From NCBI GenBank assembly GCA_964483695.1, contig CAZACZ010000028.1, forward strand, positions 1-36,895: a DNA stretch of 36,895 bases. The letters are read 5' to 3'. Below, piece after piece: positions 1 to 8,266 of the stretch; positions within the stretch are counted from its first letter, which is position 1; each line of letters opens with the position of its first letter. Both the position numbers and the translations under genes were made by a program. Source of the DNA: CAZACZ01 sp964483695. Lineage in GTDB: Bacteria > Deinococcota > Deinococci > Deinococcales > Trueperaceae. A model generated the notes under the pieces. That model saw only the letters and a list, made by a program, of their open reading frames with translations. It was not told the DNA's origin and searched no databases.

Positions 1-5
1 GACCC

Positions 6-869
6 GTGCGACTACGCACGGTGGCGCTTCCGAACGAGCACGGCGCCTGGGCGTTCGTGCTCGAGCCGGCCCTGCTCGGCCTGCTGACGTGGCCGAGTTG
101 GGCCGGCGGCTGGATGGCGCTGGCCGGCCTGTCGGCGCTGCTCGTACAGCACCCGCTCAGCCTGGTGCTGGCGGACCTGCGGCGCAAGAAGTGGTACCCG
201 CGCACGCGGCTGGCGACGATCTTCGCGCTGGCGTACGCCGCGGTGATGGCCGTGGCTACGCTCCTGGCCGCCCTCGGCGCGGCGCGGGTGGACGCCTTCT
301 GGTTGGCGCTGCCGGCGGCGCCGCTGGCCCTGCTGCAACTGGGGTTCGACGCTCGCAACCAGGGTCGGCAGTTGGGGCCCGAGTTGGCCGGCAGCGTGGC
401 GATGGCCTCGCTGGTGGCGATGATCGCGCGCTTGGCCGGGGCGCCGTGGGGCGTCGCGTTGGTGCCGTGGGCGGTCCTGGCGGCGCGCAACGTTGCTTCG
501 ATCGTCTACGTGCGCGCGCGCCTGGAACGGCAACGCGGCGTGCCGCAGGGGCAGCGGCCGGTGCGCGCCGCGGCGGTGCACCTCGCGCACGCCGCGTCGT
601 TGGCCGGCGTCGTCGCGCTGGCGGCGCTGGGCCTGACGCCGTGGTGGGCGGTCGCGGCGTTCGCCGTGTTGAGCGCGCGGGTCCTGCTTGGCTTGCGCGC
701 CGGCGCGCCGGCGGTGCCCGCCAAGCGCGTAGGCCTGATGGAGATGGCCTTCGGCCTGCTGGTGGTGGTCTCGTTGGCCCTGCCGTTCGGTGGCGGGGGC
801 GGCTCCGCGACCGTGCCCGGCTGGGACGCGACGCCGGCCGCGTCGATCGCCAGCCGTTGGCCGCGGTGA
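6..869 (+). CDS. YwiC-like integral membrane protein
   Basis: 287-residue polytopic membrane protein. The motif NEHGAW at residues 10-15, followed by a chain of hydrophobic segments and a cytoplasmic basic stretch (LRRKKWYPR near residue 60), is the hallmark of the YwiC-like family. The family has no proven activity; in Bacillus subtilis ywiC lies close to the anaerobic nitrate respiration genes, so a role in respiration is only suggested. The GTG at base 6 is used because the family motif normally lies within the first dozen residues; only five bases precede it in the window, so a longer N-terminus cannot be excluded. Its stop overlaps the start of the next gene by four bases (GTGA), implying co-translation with a haem-copper-oxidase-like small protein. 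Confidence 0.8.
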   Translation: MRLRTVALPNEHGAWAFVLEPALLGLLTWPSWAGGWMALAGLSALLVQHPLSLVLADLRRKKWYPRTRLATIFALAYAAVMAVATLLAALGAARVDAFWLALPAAPLALLQLGFDARNQGRQLGPELAGSVAMASLVAMIARLAGAPWGVALVPWAVLAARNVASIVYVRARLERQRGVPQGQRPVRAAAVHLAHAASLAGVVALAALGLTPWWAVAAFAVLSARVLLGLRAGAPAVPAKRVGLMEMAFGLLVVVSLALPFGGGGGSATVPGWDATPAASIASRWPR

Positions 870-1306
870 GTCGCTGGCAGGTCGCGTTCCTGCGGGCGGC
901 GCTGGCGTGGTTGGTGGCCGCTGGTGCGCTCGGCGTCGCGGTAGCGCTGCGGCCCGGCTGGGTGGGCGTGCTGGCGCCCACGCATGCCCACATGGCCACG
1001 GTGGGGTTCTTCTTGGGGATGGTGATGGGGGTGGCGTACTGGATGCTGCCACGGCCGGGCGGTATCCGCCAGACCGGTTCGGAAGCCGTCACCTTCGTGC
1101 TGCTGCAGCTTGGCGTGCTCGCCCGCGTCGTCGGCGAACCGTGGTGGCGGCTCACCGGCACCCCCGCTGCGCACGCGCTGTTCGTCGCCAGCGGCGGACT
1201 GGTGCTGGCGTCGATGGTGAGCTTCGCCTGGGCCATGCGGCGGCGCATCGTCACGCTCGACACGCTGCGCGCCAAAGGGGTCGGCAGGAGGAAGGGCGCG
1301 GCCTGA
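866..1306 (+). CDS. Small haem-copper-oxidase-like membrane protein
   Basis: 146-residue protein with about four membrane helices. It starts at a GTG that overlaps the TGA of the YwiC-like gene. Residues 39-53 read THAHMATVGFFLGMV and are followed by GVAYWMLPR. The pattern H-x-H, then a glycine-rich helix, then Y..LPR resembles one helix of subunit I of cbb3-type oxidases and nitric oxide reductases, where paired histidines contribute to haem ligation. His40, His42 and His103 are candidate ligands, but the protein is far too short to be a complete oxidase subunit. It may be a haem-binding or assembly partner of the YwiC-like protein. The family assignment rests on motif recognition only. A hairpin around its stop codon probably ends the transcript. 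Confidence 0.7.
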   Translation: MSRWQVAFLRAALAWLVAAGALGVAVALRPGWVGVLAPTHAHMATVGFFLGMVMGVAYWMLPRPGGIRQTGSEAVTFVLLQLGVLARVVGEPWWRLTGTPAAHALFVASGGLVLASMVSFAWAMRRRIVTLDTLRAKGVGRRKGAA

Positions 1307-1317
1307 CGCCGCGCCCT
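1293..1317 (+). terminator. Hairpin across the stop codon at 1306
   Basis: A perfect 10-base-pair stem (1293-1302 with 1308-1317, core GGGCGCGGC/GCCGCGCCC) has a five-base loop that contains the TGA stop. No T-run follows. It lies between convergent genes and probably acts as an end-of-transcript structure. Confidence 0.55.
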
Positions 1318-1353
1318 GCACACGTTGCGCATCCCGCGAAGTCGCAGGCGAAG

Positions 1354-1881
1354 CTAGGCGTCCACCTCGATGACGTGCGTGTGCGCGAACTTGTCGCCCA
1401 GGCGGCGACCGTCCGGCGAGGTGACCACCAGGTACACCTCGATCAAGCCGACGATCCCACCGATCAACGAGATCAGCAGCGACAACGCGAGGATGCCGAG
1501 GAACGGGCTGAAGGACACCAGGCCGGCGAGCGAGCCGAGCGCCAGCGGCCAGTTGCGCATGACGGAGGTGGTCAGGTCCATCTTGCCGCCGTCGTCGCGG
1601 ACCGGGCGAAGCTTCATCAGCTTCTTGCCGACCGAGCGCCCGTCCATGAAGTCGAACTCGAGGCCGTCGCGCACGAGGATGTAGGCCGCGCCCAGCAAGC
1701 TGCCCAGCACCGGGATGATCGAGAGCAAGCTGGCGATCACCGCGTCGATGACGTAGGCGATGAAGCGCTTGCCGACGTCCGGCTTGGCGGCCGTGGCGTC
1801 GCTCGCCGGCGGCGCTACCGGCGGTGGTGCAGGCTGGGAGGGCACCGGGGGCGTGGGGTCGACGGGACCTTGATCGGTCAT
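1354..1881 (-). CDS. RDD-family membrane protein
   Basis: 175 residues. A Pro/Ala-rich cytoplasmic N-terminus of about 35 residues leads into an RDD-type domain: KRFIAYVIDAVIASLL (Arg and Asp of the first signature), then a second hydrophobic hairpin and the SVGKKLMKLRPV segment typical of the family (GRSxGKxLxxLRVV). RDD proteins are small multi-helix membrane proteins of poorly defined role; some act as sodium/proton antiporters. The ATG at 1881 is chosen because GGAG lies about nine bases upstream and the domain starts soon after; the reading frame stays open further upstream but that part is arginine/proline-rich noise. A TACACT box lies 50 bases upstream of the start. The gene stands alone, divergent from pta. 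Confidence 0.85.
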   Translation of the reverse strand: MTDQGPVDPTPPVPSQPAPPPVAPPASDATAAKPDVGKRFIAYVIDAVIASLLSIIPVLGSLLGAAYILVRDGLEFDFMDGRSVGKKLMKLRPVRDDGGKMDLTTSVMRNWPLALGSLAGLVSFSPFLGILALSLLISLIGGIVGLIEVYLVVTSPDGRRLGDKFAHTHVIEVDA

Positions 1882-1931
1882 GTACCCGCTCCTTCCGTGA
1901 CGCGCACGACGCATCGACGTCGCGCGCCGCC

Positions 1932-1937
1932 AGTGTA
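1932..1937 (-). promoter_or_regulatory. -10 box for the RDD gene
   Basis: TACACT on the minus strand gives a leader of roughly 45 bases that carries a GGAG ribosome binding site. No clear -35 hexamer is seen. Confidence 0.4.
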
Positions 1938-2018
1938 GGGCATCGCCGCACCGCCGTGGGCGAACGCGTCGCGGGGCGCACAGGGCGGGCGTCCCTCGGG
2001 GTGCGTCCACCGGTGACG

Positions 2019-2024
2019 TAAGGT
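2019..2024 (+). promoter_or_regulatory. Possible -10 box for pta
   Basis: TAAGGT lies 24 bases before a GTG (2048) and 38 before the ATG (2063) of pta. GGAGG at 2031-2035 follows it. The match is weak and no -35 is evident. Confidence 0.3.
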
Positions 2025-2062
2025 GGGGGCGGAGGCGCCGCACCGACGTGCGGCGAAGCGGC

Positions 2063-4219
2063 ATGGCCGAACCACACGCCATCTTCGTCGTCCCGACCGC
2101 GCCAGGAGTGGGGCTCACCTCGGTCTGCCTCGGCCTGGTGCGCCGGCTCGAGCTGGAGGGGTTGCGCGTCGGGTTCTCCAAGCCGATCCGCCAACCCGGC
2201 GACGACCGGGGCCCCGAGCGCTCCACCGAGTTCGTGCGGCGCTCGACCCACATCACGCCCCCCGAACCGATGCCGTACCACGACGCCGAGGCGATGATGG
2301 CCGCCGGCAAGACCTCCGAGCTACTCCAGGCGCTCGTCGGCCATTACCAGAGCGCCGCAGAAGGTGCCGACGTGGTCGTCGTGGAGGGCCTGGCCGCGAC
2401 GGCCGACCATCCGAACCTCGACAGCGTCAACGCCGACATCGCGCGCGCCATCGACGCCGAGGTGATCCTGGTCGCGACGCCGCAACCGTCGCTGGCCGCC
2501 CTGGCCGACCGGATCGACCTCGCGGCCCAGGCGTTCGGGGGCGTGGGCGACGCGAAACTGCTCGGCGTCATCGTGAACCAGCTCAACGCCCCGGAGATGG
2601 ACGTGATCGGCACGACCCGCACGCTGGTGCGGCTGCCCGACGTGCAGCTCGATGCCGCGGCGTTGCGTGCCGGCGTGCCCGTGCTGCGGCGCGCCGACTT
2701 CCACCTGCTCGGCGCCGTGCCGTGGGAGCCCGCGATGGTCTCGCCCCGCACCTACGACGTGGCGCAGCACTTGGGCGCGCGCGTGATGATCGAAGGCGAG
2801 TGGCGAACCCGCAGGGTGGTGGACGTCTCCCTGGTGGCGCGCACGGTGGCCAACATGACCCACCGCTTACGCCCGGACGCGTTGCTGGTGACGCCCAGCG
2901 ACCGCGACGACGTCATCCTTGCCGTGTGCATGGCGGCCCTCAACGGGGTGCCGCTGGCGGGCCTGGTGCTCACCGGCGACATGGAGCCGGACCCCAACGT
3001 GCTGAAGCTGTGCGCCAAGGCGCTCGCCACCGGGTTGCCCGTGCTGCGCGTCGACAGCGACTCGTACGTCACCGCGGCGCGGGCCGCGGCCATGAACCTC
3101 GAGGTCCCGATCGACGACGTCGAGCGCATGGAGAAGGTGATGAGCTCGGTGGCCGAGCATCTGGACCTCGCGCCGGTGCTGGAGCGGATCGCTAGCGAGC
3201 GCGAACCGCGGCTGTCGCCTCCCGCGTTCCTCTACCGCGTCGTCGAGCGGGCGCGCGCGGCGCGCAAGCGCATCGTGTTGCCAGAAGGAGACGAGCCGCG
3301 CACCGTGCGCGCCGCCGCGACCTGCGCCCAGCGCGGGATCGCTACCTGCGTGCTGCTCGGCGACCCGGCCGAGATCCGCCGCGTGGCCGAGGCGCAGGGC
3401 GTCGAACTCGGCCAGGGCGTGGTGGTGGTCGAGCCCACCGAGACGGTGCGGGAACGCTACGTCGACGCCATGGTGGAGTTGCGCAAGCACAAGGGGTTGA
3501 CGGCGGACGGCGCGCGCAACCAGCTGCGCGACAACGTCGTGCTCGGCACCATGATGCTGGCGCGCGGTGAGGTCGACGGCCTGGTGTCCGGCGCGGTGCA
3601 CACCACCGCCAACACCGTGCGGCCCGCGCTGCAACTCATCAAGACCCGGCCGGAGGCGCTGCTGGTGTCGTCCGTCTTCTTCATGTGCCTTCCCGAACAG
3701 GTGCTGGTGTACGGCGATTGCGCCGTCAACCCCGACCCCAACCCCGACGAGTTGGCCGACATCGCCATCCAGTCCGCCGAGTCGGCGATGGCGCTCGGCA
3801 TCGTGCCGCGCATCGCGATGATCAGCTACTCGACCGGGGCGTCGGGCGAAGGGGCGGACGTCGACAAGGTGCGCGAAGCGACGCGCATCGCCAAGCAGCG
3901 GCGGCCCGAGCTGACCATCGACGGTCCGCTGCAGTACGACGCCGCCACCGTGCCGAGCGTGGGGCGAAGCAAGGCGCCCGACAGCCCGGTGGCCGGGCGC
4001 GCCACGGTGCTGATCTTCCCCGACCTCAACACCGGCAACGCTACCTACAAGGCCGTGCAGCGCGCCGCCAACGTCGTGTCGGTGGGCCCGATGCTGCAGG
4101 GACTGCGGCGCCCCGTGAACGACCTCTCGCGCGGTGCGCTGGTGGACGACATCGTGTACACCATCGCCCTCACCGCGATCCAGGCGGCGCAAGGCGAGCG
4201 TCCGGAGCATCTCGGCTAG
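2063..4219 (+). CDS. pta: Phosphate acetyltransferase
   Basis: Long-form Pta, 718 residues (Escherichia coli enzyme about 714). It interconverts acetyl-CoA plus phosphate with acetyl phosphate plus CoA, in the cytoplasm. The N-terminus IFVVPTAPGVGLTSV is the P-loop-like start of the N-terminal dethiobiotin-synthetase-like domain, with VVVEGL near residue 110. A DRTGG-like middle domain follows (LLVTPSDRDDVILA). The catalytic phosphotransacetylase domain starts near residue 395 (KRIVLPEGDEPRTVRA) and includes LVSGAVHTTANTVRPALQLI and FPDLNTGNATYKAVQR. The ATG at 2063 puts the first strand where it lies in homologues; an in-frame GTG at 2048 is an alternative. No ackA is next to it, so the acetate kinase step must be encoded elsewhere or be absent. 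Confidence 0.95.
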   Translation: MAEPHAIFVVPTAPGVGLTSVCLGLVRRLELEGLRVGFSKPIRQPGDDRGPERSTEFVRRSTHITPPEPMPYHDAEAMMAAGKTSELLQALVGHYQSAAEGADVVVVEGLAATADHPNLDSVNADIARAIDAEVILVATPQPSLAALADRIDLAAQAFGGVGDAKLLGVIVNQLNAPEMDVIGTTRTLVRLPDVQLDAAALRAGVPVLRRADFHLLGAVPWEPAMVSPRTYDVAQHLGARVMIEGEWRTRRVVDVSLVARTVANMTHRLRPDALLVTPSDRDDVILAVCMAALNGVPLAGLVLTGDMEPDPNVLKLCAKALATGLPVLRVDSDSYVTAARAAAMNLEVPIDDVERMEKVMSSVAEHLDLAPVLERIASEREPRLSPPAFLYRVVERARAARKRIVLPEGDEPRTVRAAATCAQRGIATCVLLGDPAEIRRVAEAQGVELGQGVVVVEPTETVRERYVDAMVELRKHKGLTADGARNQLRDNVVLGTMMLARGEVDGLVSGAVHTTANTVRPALQLIKTRPEALLVSSVFFMCLPEQVLVYGDCAVNPDPNPDELADIAIQSAESAMALGIVPRIAMISYSTGASGEGADVDKVREATRIAKQRRPELTIDGPLQYDAATVPSVGRSKAPDSPVAGRATVLIFPDLNTGNATYKAVQRAANVVSVGPMLQGLRRPVNDLSRGALVDDIVYTIALTAIQAAQGERPEHLG

Positions 4220-4222
4220 ACG

Positions 4223-4238
4223 ACGCGCCGTCGCGCGT
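4223..4238 (+). terminator. Short hairpin after pta
   Basis: ACGCGC/GCGCGT stem with a four-base loop, starting three bases after the pta stop. No T-run. A second inverted repeat (4260-4267 with 4287-4294, CGCGCGGC/GCCGCGCG) lies between it and the mutS2 promoter. Confidence 0.3.
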
Positions 4239-4304
4239 GGCCGGCACGCCCGCGAGGAGCGCGCGGCGAGCGCGAAGGGAACCGAAGCCGCGCGGTGGCC
4301 GCCG

Positions 4305-4310
4305 TATACT
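4305..4310 (+). promoter_or_regulatory. -10 box of mutS2 (leaderless type)
   Basis: TATACT ends eight bases before the ATG at 4319. Transcription would begin at or next to the start codon. Confidence 0.6.
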
Positions 4311-4318
4311 GCTGCGTC

Positions 4319-6775
4319 ATGCACGTTGCCCCCGCCACGCTCGAGAAGCTGTCGTTCGGCCGCGTCCGGGAGGCGTTGGCCGATCGCGCGGCGACCTTCC
4401 TCGGGGTGGAACGCGCCGCTGCGCTGCAACCGCTGCCGGACCAGGACGAGGTGGAACGTGCGCTCGAGCGCGTCCAGGAGGTGCTCGACGGGGGCGACCT
4501 GGCGCTTGGCGGGATCGAGGACGTGCGTCCTTCGTTGCGCCGCATCCGCGATGGGAACCTCGTCGACGGCCGTGAGATCCTGACCATCGCCTACACGCTC
4601 GACGGCGCCGCCACCTTGCGGCGCGGCATCGTGGCGTCCGAACGTCCAGCGCTGACCGAGCTGGCGGTCCAGATCGGATCGTTCGACGGGGCGCTGCGCT
4701 TGGTGCGGGAGCAACTCGACCCGGACGGCAACGTGCGCGACGACGCCACCCCCAAGCTGTACGACATCCGCAAGCGGCTCAACCCGTTGCGCGGCCGCAT
4801 CCGCGATCGCTTGACGCGCCTCCTCGAGACCCACGCCGACGCCGTGCAGGATCCGATCATCACGCTGCGGCGCGATCGCTACGTGATCCCGGTGAAGGCG
4901 AGCCACCAGGCGCGGGTTCCGGGCTTGGCGCTGGACCGCTCCGACTCCGGCGCCACCGTGTTCGTGGAGCCGGCGTCGGTGGTGCCGCTCAACAACGAGT
5001 TGGCGCTGCTCGAGATGGAGGAGCGCGACGAGGTGCGGCGCATCCTGCTCACGCTCGGCCGGCGCCTCGCCGACGAGCCGCGCGTCGACGAGAGCCTCGA
5101 GGTCGTGGCGCAGCTCGACGTCGTGAACGCGTCGGCGCGGCTCGCCAAGGACTGGCGCCTCGCCAAGCCGTCGTTCGACGAGCGCGGCCGGGTGCGGCTC
5201 AGGAACGCGCGCCATCCACTGGTCGAAGGCTGCGTGCCGAACGACGTCGAGCTCGACGACCAACGGCGTCTACTGATCGTCACCGGTCCCAACGCCGGCG
5301 GCAAGACGGTGCTGCTGAAGACCTTGGGCTTGGCCGCGGTCATGGCGAGCGCCGGCTTGTTCGTCGCGGCCGACGGCGCCACCTCGCCGCTGCTGCCGCG
5401 TGTGCAAGCGCTGCTGGCCGACATCGGCGACGAGCAGAGCATCGAGGCGAGCCTCAGCACCTACGCCGGCCATCTGCGCAACCTCAAGGCGATCGTCGAG
5501 CGCGCCGACGACCACACCCTGGTGCTCATCGACGAGCTCGGCTCCGGCACCGATCCCGACGAGGGGGCGGCGTTGTCGCAGGCGATCCTCGAACGTGTGC
5601 TGGCGAGCGGCGCGCGCGGCCTGGTCACGACGCACCTAGCGCCGTTGAAGGTGTTCGCCAGCGAGCAGGAGGGTGTGAGGAACGCCGCCATGCGCTTCGA
5701 CCTCGAGCATCTCCGGCCGACCTACCAGCTGGTGGTGGGTCAGCCCGGCCGCAGTTACGCGCTGTCCATCGCCGAGCGCCTCGGCCTGGACGCGGGCATC
5801 CTGCAGCGCGGCGCCGAGCTGCTGGGGCCCGAGGGCGAGCGCCTCGAGTCGTTGCTGCAGACGTTGGAGCAGCAGCGCGAGCATCTCGAGGAGGAGCTGG
5901 GCGAGGCGCGCGCCTCGAACCGCAAAGCCGTGGCCGAGGCCGAGCTGCTTCGGTCGCAGATCGAGACGCTGCGCGCGCGCGAACGCGAGCTGATGGCCGC
6001 TGCCGCCGAGAAGGCCGAGGAGATGCTGCAGGAGACGCTGCAGCAGGCGGCGCGGCTGAAACGCACCGCTGCGCAGGTTCCCGACCAGCGTTCGAAGGCG
6101 CTGGAGGAGATCCAGCAGTTGCGCCGCGAAGCTCGGCGCCTGGCTGGCCGCGACGTGGTGCGGCGCACGGCCTCCGACGCCGTGGGCGGGGGCGGCGCGG
6201 TCACGACGAGCGGCGATCCGTTGGGGCCGGGCGCGCCGGTGCGCGTGGAGAGCTACGGTGCCGAGGGCGCCGTGCTCGAACGGCGCGGCGATCAGGTGCT
6301 GGTGCAACTGGGCTTGCTCAAGGTCGAGGTGCCCGTGCGCGACGTCACGCCGCTGCGCGGGAAGGACGACCGTGCCTCGGCTGGGCTCGCCTCCGCCACC
6401 GGCGCGCCTCTGGCAGCGAGCGCTCCGGGCATGGCGCGGCGGGGGGCGAGCGGCGCCGGCTCCGGCGGCGCACCGCGACGCGGCACCGGCGCTGCGCCCA
6501 TCGCGATCGGCGCCACGAACTTCGACCGCGAACTGAACGTGCGCGGCGAGCGCGTCGAGCAGGCGTTGGAGAAGGTGCGCGACTTCGTGCTCGAGGCGCA
6601 TGCCATGAAGGTGGCGAGCGTGCGCGTGTTGCACGGCAAGGGCACGGGTGCCTTGCGCGACGCGGTGCGCTCGTACCTGAAGAGCGAGCGGCTGGTGGAG
6701 CGGTTCGAGGACGCGGTGCCGTACGAGGGCGGTCACGGGGTGACGGTGGCGTACCTGCGGCAGGGCGACCGGTGA
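4319..6775 (+). CDS. mutS2: Endonuclease MutS2
   Basis: 818-residue MutS2, a MutS-like ATPase with a C-terminal nuclease domain. MutS2 suppresses homologous recombination and, in some bacteria, rescues collided ribosomes. The order is: core/lever helical region; MutS domain V ATPase with Walker A GPNAGGKT near residue 325; STYAGHLRNL; Walker B LVLIDELGSGTDPDEG; VTTHLAPLK; a long coiled coil rich in Glu, Gln and Arg; a KOW-like beta segment; a Gly/Ala/Ser-rich linker of about 50 residues; and the Smr nuclease domain (LNVRGERVEQALEKV, then HGKGTGALR). It lacks the mismatch-recognition domain I of MutS. The ATG at 4319 sits just after a TATACT box. The HAD gene follows nine bases downstream, probably on the same transcript. 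Confidence 0.95.
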   Translation: MHVAPATLEKLSFGRVREALADRAATFLGVERAAALQPLPDQDEVERALERVQEVLDGGDLALGGIEDVRPSLRRIRDGNLVDGREILTIAYTLDGAATLRRGIVASERPALTELAVQIGSFDGALRLVREQLDPDGNVRDDATPKLYDIRKRLNPLRGRIRDRLTRLLETHADAVQDPIITLRRDRYVIPVKASHQARVPGLALDRSDSGATVFVEPASVVPLNNELALLEMEERDEVRRILLTLGRRLADEPRVDESLEVVAQLDVVNASARLAKDWRLAKPSFDERGRVRLRNARHPLVEGCVPNDVELDDQRRLLIVTGPNAGGKTVLLKTLGLAAVMASAGLFVAADGATSPLLPRVQALLADIGDEQSIEASLSTYAGHLRNLKAIVERADDHTLVLIDELGSGTDPDEGAALSQAILERVLASGARGLVTTHLAPLKVFASEQEGVRNAAMRFDLEHLRPTYQLVVGQPGRSYALSIAERLGLDAGILQRGAELLGPEGERLESLLQTLEQQREHLEEELGEARASNRKAVAEAELLRSQIETLRARERELMAAAAEKAEEMLQETLQQAARLKRTAAQVPDQRSKALEEIQQLRREARRLAGRDVVRRTASDAVGGGGAVTTSGDPLGPGAPVRVESYGAEGAVLERRGDQVLVQLGLLKVEVPVRDVTPLRGKDDRASAGLASATGAPLAASAPGMARRGASGAGSGGAPRRGTGAAPIAIGATNFDRELNVRGERVEQALEKVRDFVLEAHAMKVASVRVLHGKGTGALRDAVRSYLKSERLVERFEDAVPYEGGHGVTVAYLRQGDR

Positions 6776-6784
6776 GAGCGGGCC

Positions 6785-7447
6785 GTGACGACGTTCGGCG
6801 AGGCGGCGCTCGTGCCTGACGCCCGGCCCGCCATCGTCTTCGACCTCGACGGCACGCTGGTCGACTCGTTGCCCGACATCGTGGCGAGCTTCCTGGCCGC
6901 CTTCGACCGGGTGGGGTTGCCGCGTCCGGCGGACGCGGCGGTGCGCGCCACGGTCGGCATGCCGCTCGAGGAGATGTACGCCGCCTTCGCGCCGGACACG
7001 GCCGTGGCCGACCTGGCGGCCGCCTACCGCAGCCACTACCCGCAGCACTTCCAAGACCGCAGCCGCCCGTTCCCGGGGGTCCCCGAAGTGCTCGACGAAC
7101 TCGGCAGGCGAGGCTTCGCCCGCGCCGTAGCGACCACCAAGCGCACCGACATGGCGCGGCGCTTCGTCGACGCCATGGGCCTATCGCCGCTTCTGGACCA
7201 CGTGCAGGGCACCGACGGCATCCCCCACAAGCCGGCGCCCGACGTCGTGCTGGCGGCGCTCGCCGCGCTCGGAGCGCAAGGCAGCTGGATGGTGGGCGAC
7301 ACCGTCACCGACGTGCAGGCGGGGAAGGCCGCGGGTCTCGCCACCTACGCCGTCACCTGGGGAACCCACGATCGCGACACCTTGGCGCGTGCCGAGCCCG
7401 ACGCGCTCGAACCCGACCTCTGGCGCTTGCTCGACTACCTGCCCTGA
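6785..7447 (+). CDS. HAD-family phosphatase, phosphoglycolate phosphatase-like
   Basis: 220 residues, the normal length for the Gph/PGMB branch of the haloacid dehalogenase superfamily. Motif I FDLDGTLVDS gives the nucleophile Asp20 and acid/base Asp22. A helical cap domain follows (about residues 30-95). Motif II is the Thr in ATTKR, the motif III lysine is in HKPAPD, and motif IV is GDTVTD. Likely reaction: hydrolysis of a small phosphomonoester such as 2-phosphoglycolate, which arises in DNA repair and oxygenase side reactions; the exact substrate cannot be read from sequence. The GTG start at 6785 is nine bases after mutS2, without a strong ribosome binding site; a second in-frame GTG lies near 6811, just ahead of the domain. 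Confidence 0.85.
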   Translation: MTTFGEAALVPDARPAIVFDLDGTLVDSLPDIVASFLAAFDRVGLPRPADAAVRATVGMPLEEMYAAFAPDTAVADLAAAYRSHYPQHFQDRSRPFPGVPEVLDELGRRGFARAVATTKRTDMARRFVDAMGLSPLLDHVQGTDGIPHKPAPDVVLAALAALGAQGSWMVGDTVTDVQAGKAAGLATYAVTWGTHDRDTLARAEPDALEPDLWRLLDYLP

Positions 7448-7449
7448 CC

Positions 7450-7463
7450 GCGGCCGTGGCCGC
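7450..7463 (+). terminator. Small hairpin after the HAD gene
   Basis: GCGGC/GCCGC stem with a four-base loop two bases after the stop codon, without a T-run. It separates the HAD gene from the separately promoted LOG gene. Confidence 0.3.
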
Positions 7464-7490
7464 TTCACATGCGAACGTCGTCCCAGGCAG

Positions 7491-7496
7491 TACCCT
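7491..7496 (+). promoter_or_regulatory. -10 box of the LOG gene (leaderless type)
   Basis: TACCCT is followed by six bases and then the ATG at 7503. No Shine-Dalgarno sequence fits in the gap. Confidence 0.45.
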
Positions 7497-7502
7497 GGTC
7501 GG

Positions 7503-8189
7503 ATGCAAGGCCTCGAGAAGCAGTACGTCATCGACGCCCTGGCGGAGGACTCCTGGCGGATGTTCCGCATCATGGGCGAGTTCGTCCAAGGGTTCGAGGA
7601 GATGGCCGACGTCGGCAAGGCGGTCACCATCTTCGGCTCGGCCCGCATGCGCGAGGACGCCGACACCTACCACAAGGCCCGCGACCTGGCCGAGGCGTTG
7701 GCGCGCGCGGGGTACGCCATCATCACCGGCGGGGGCCCCGGCATCATGGAGGCGGCCAACCGCGGCGCGATGGACGCGCAAGGACGCAGCATCGGCCTCA
7801 ACATCGATCTACCGCACGAGCAGGCGCCGAACGGTTTCCAGACCGACAGCCTGAAGTTCAAGTACTTCTTCGTGCGCAAGGTGATGCTGGTGAAGTACTC
7901 CACCGCGTTCGTGGTGTTCCCAGGCGGCTTCGGCACCATCGACGAGCTGTTCGAGGCGCTCACCCTGATCCAGACGCGCAAGATCAAGCCGTTCCCGGTC
8001 TACCTGGTAGGGGTCGAGTTCTGGCGTGGGATGCTGCAGTGGCTGCAGGGCACGCTGCAGCGGATGGGCACCATCTCGGAGAAGGACCTGCACCTGTTCA
8101 AGGTCGTCGACGACGTTGCGTCGATCCCGGGCGAGATCGAGTCGTACTACCGCAGCGAGAACCACGGGGGCTTCAACCTGCCGTGGTAG
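7503..8189 (+). CDS. LOG-family (TIGR00730-like) nucleotide hydrolase
   Basis: 228-residue cytoplasmic protein of the LOG/lysine-decarboxylase-like superfamily. The diagnostic motifs are GSARM, then GGGPGIMEAANRGA (residues 76-89), and PGGFGTIDELFEAL (Pro140 onward), which form the nucleotide-binding and catalytic site. Family members release a base from nucleoside 5'-monophosphates; plant LOG enzymes activate cytokinins this way, while most bacterial members are thought to act on AMP or related nucleotides. The ATG at 7503 lies six bases after a TACCCT box. The frame is open further upstream, but that sequence is the out-of-frame end of the HAD gene. It is separate from the convergent M23 peptidase gene. 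Confidence 0.88.
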   Translation: MQGLEKQYVIDALAEDSWRMFRIMGEFVQGFEEMADVGKAVTIFGSARMREDADTYHKARDLAEALARAGYAIITGGGPGIMEAANRGAMDAQGRSIGLNIDLPHEQAPNGFQTDSLKFKYFFVRKVMLVKYSTAFVVFPGGFGTIDELFEALTLIQTRKIKPFPVYLVGVEFWRGMLQWLQGTLQRMGTISEKDLHLFKVVDDVASIPGEIESYYRSENHGGFNLPW

Positions 8190-8194
8190 CGGCG

Positions 8195-8212
8195 CGCCGG
8201 TATGCTGGCGCT
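8195..8212 (+). terminator. Hairpin after the LOG gene
   Basis: GCGCC-G-G/C-T-GGCGC forms seven pairs (one G-T) around a TATG loop, five bases after the stop. No T-run follows. The region to the convergent M23 gene also holds the imperfect palindrome TGAGCCTGGCTCA (8257-8269). Confidence 0.4.
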
Positions 8213-8266
8213 CCCGCCCGACCGTTGCCGGGCTCACGCCAGGGCGCGTCTCCTCTTGAGCCTGGC

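Noticed and set aside
506..2310. Long minus-strand frames opposite the first two genes and upstream of the RDD domain
   Set aside because: Arg/Pro/His-rich composition, no domain and no ribosome binding site. The RDD protein is explained by the ATG at 1881 with GGAG upstream.
2867..5263. 800-codon minus-strand frame across pta and mutS2
   Set aside because: His/Arg/Val-rich shadow of two well-supported genes with full family motifs on the plus strand.
7503..8189. LOG protein as evidence for cytokinin production
   Set aside because: Family motifs alone do not give substrate specificity, and no isopentenyltransferase gene is nearby.
8202..8266. TATGCT as a promoter for a small RNA after the LOG gene
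   Set aside because: The TATG forms the loop of a hairpin at 8195-8212, and no reading frame or conserved RNA follows before the convergent gene.
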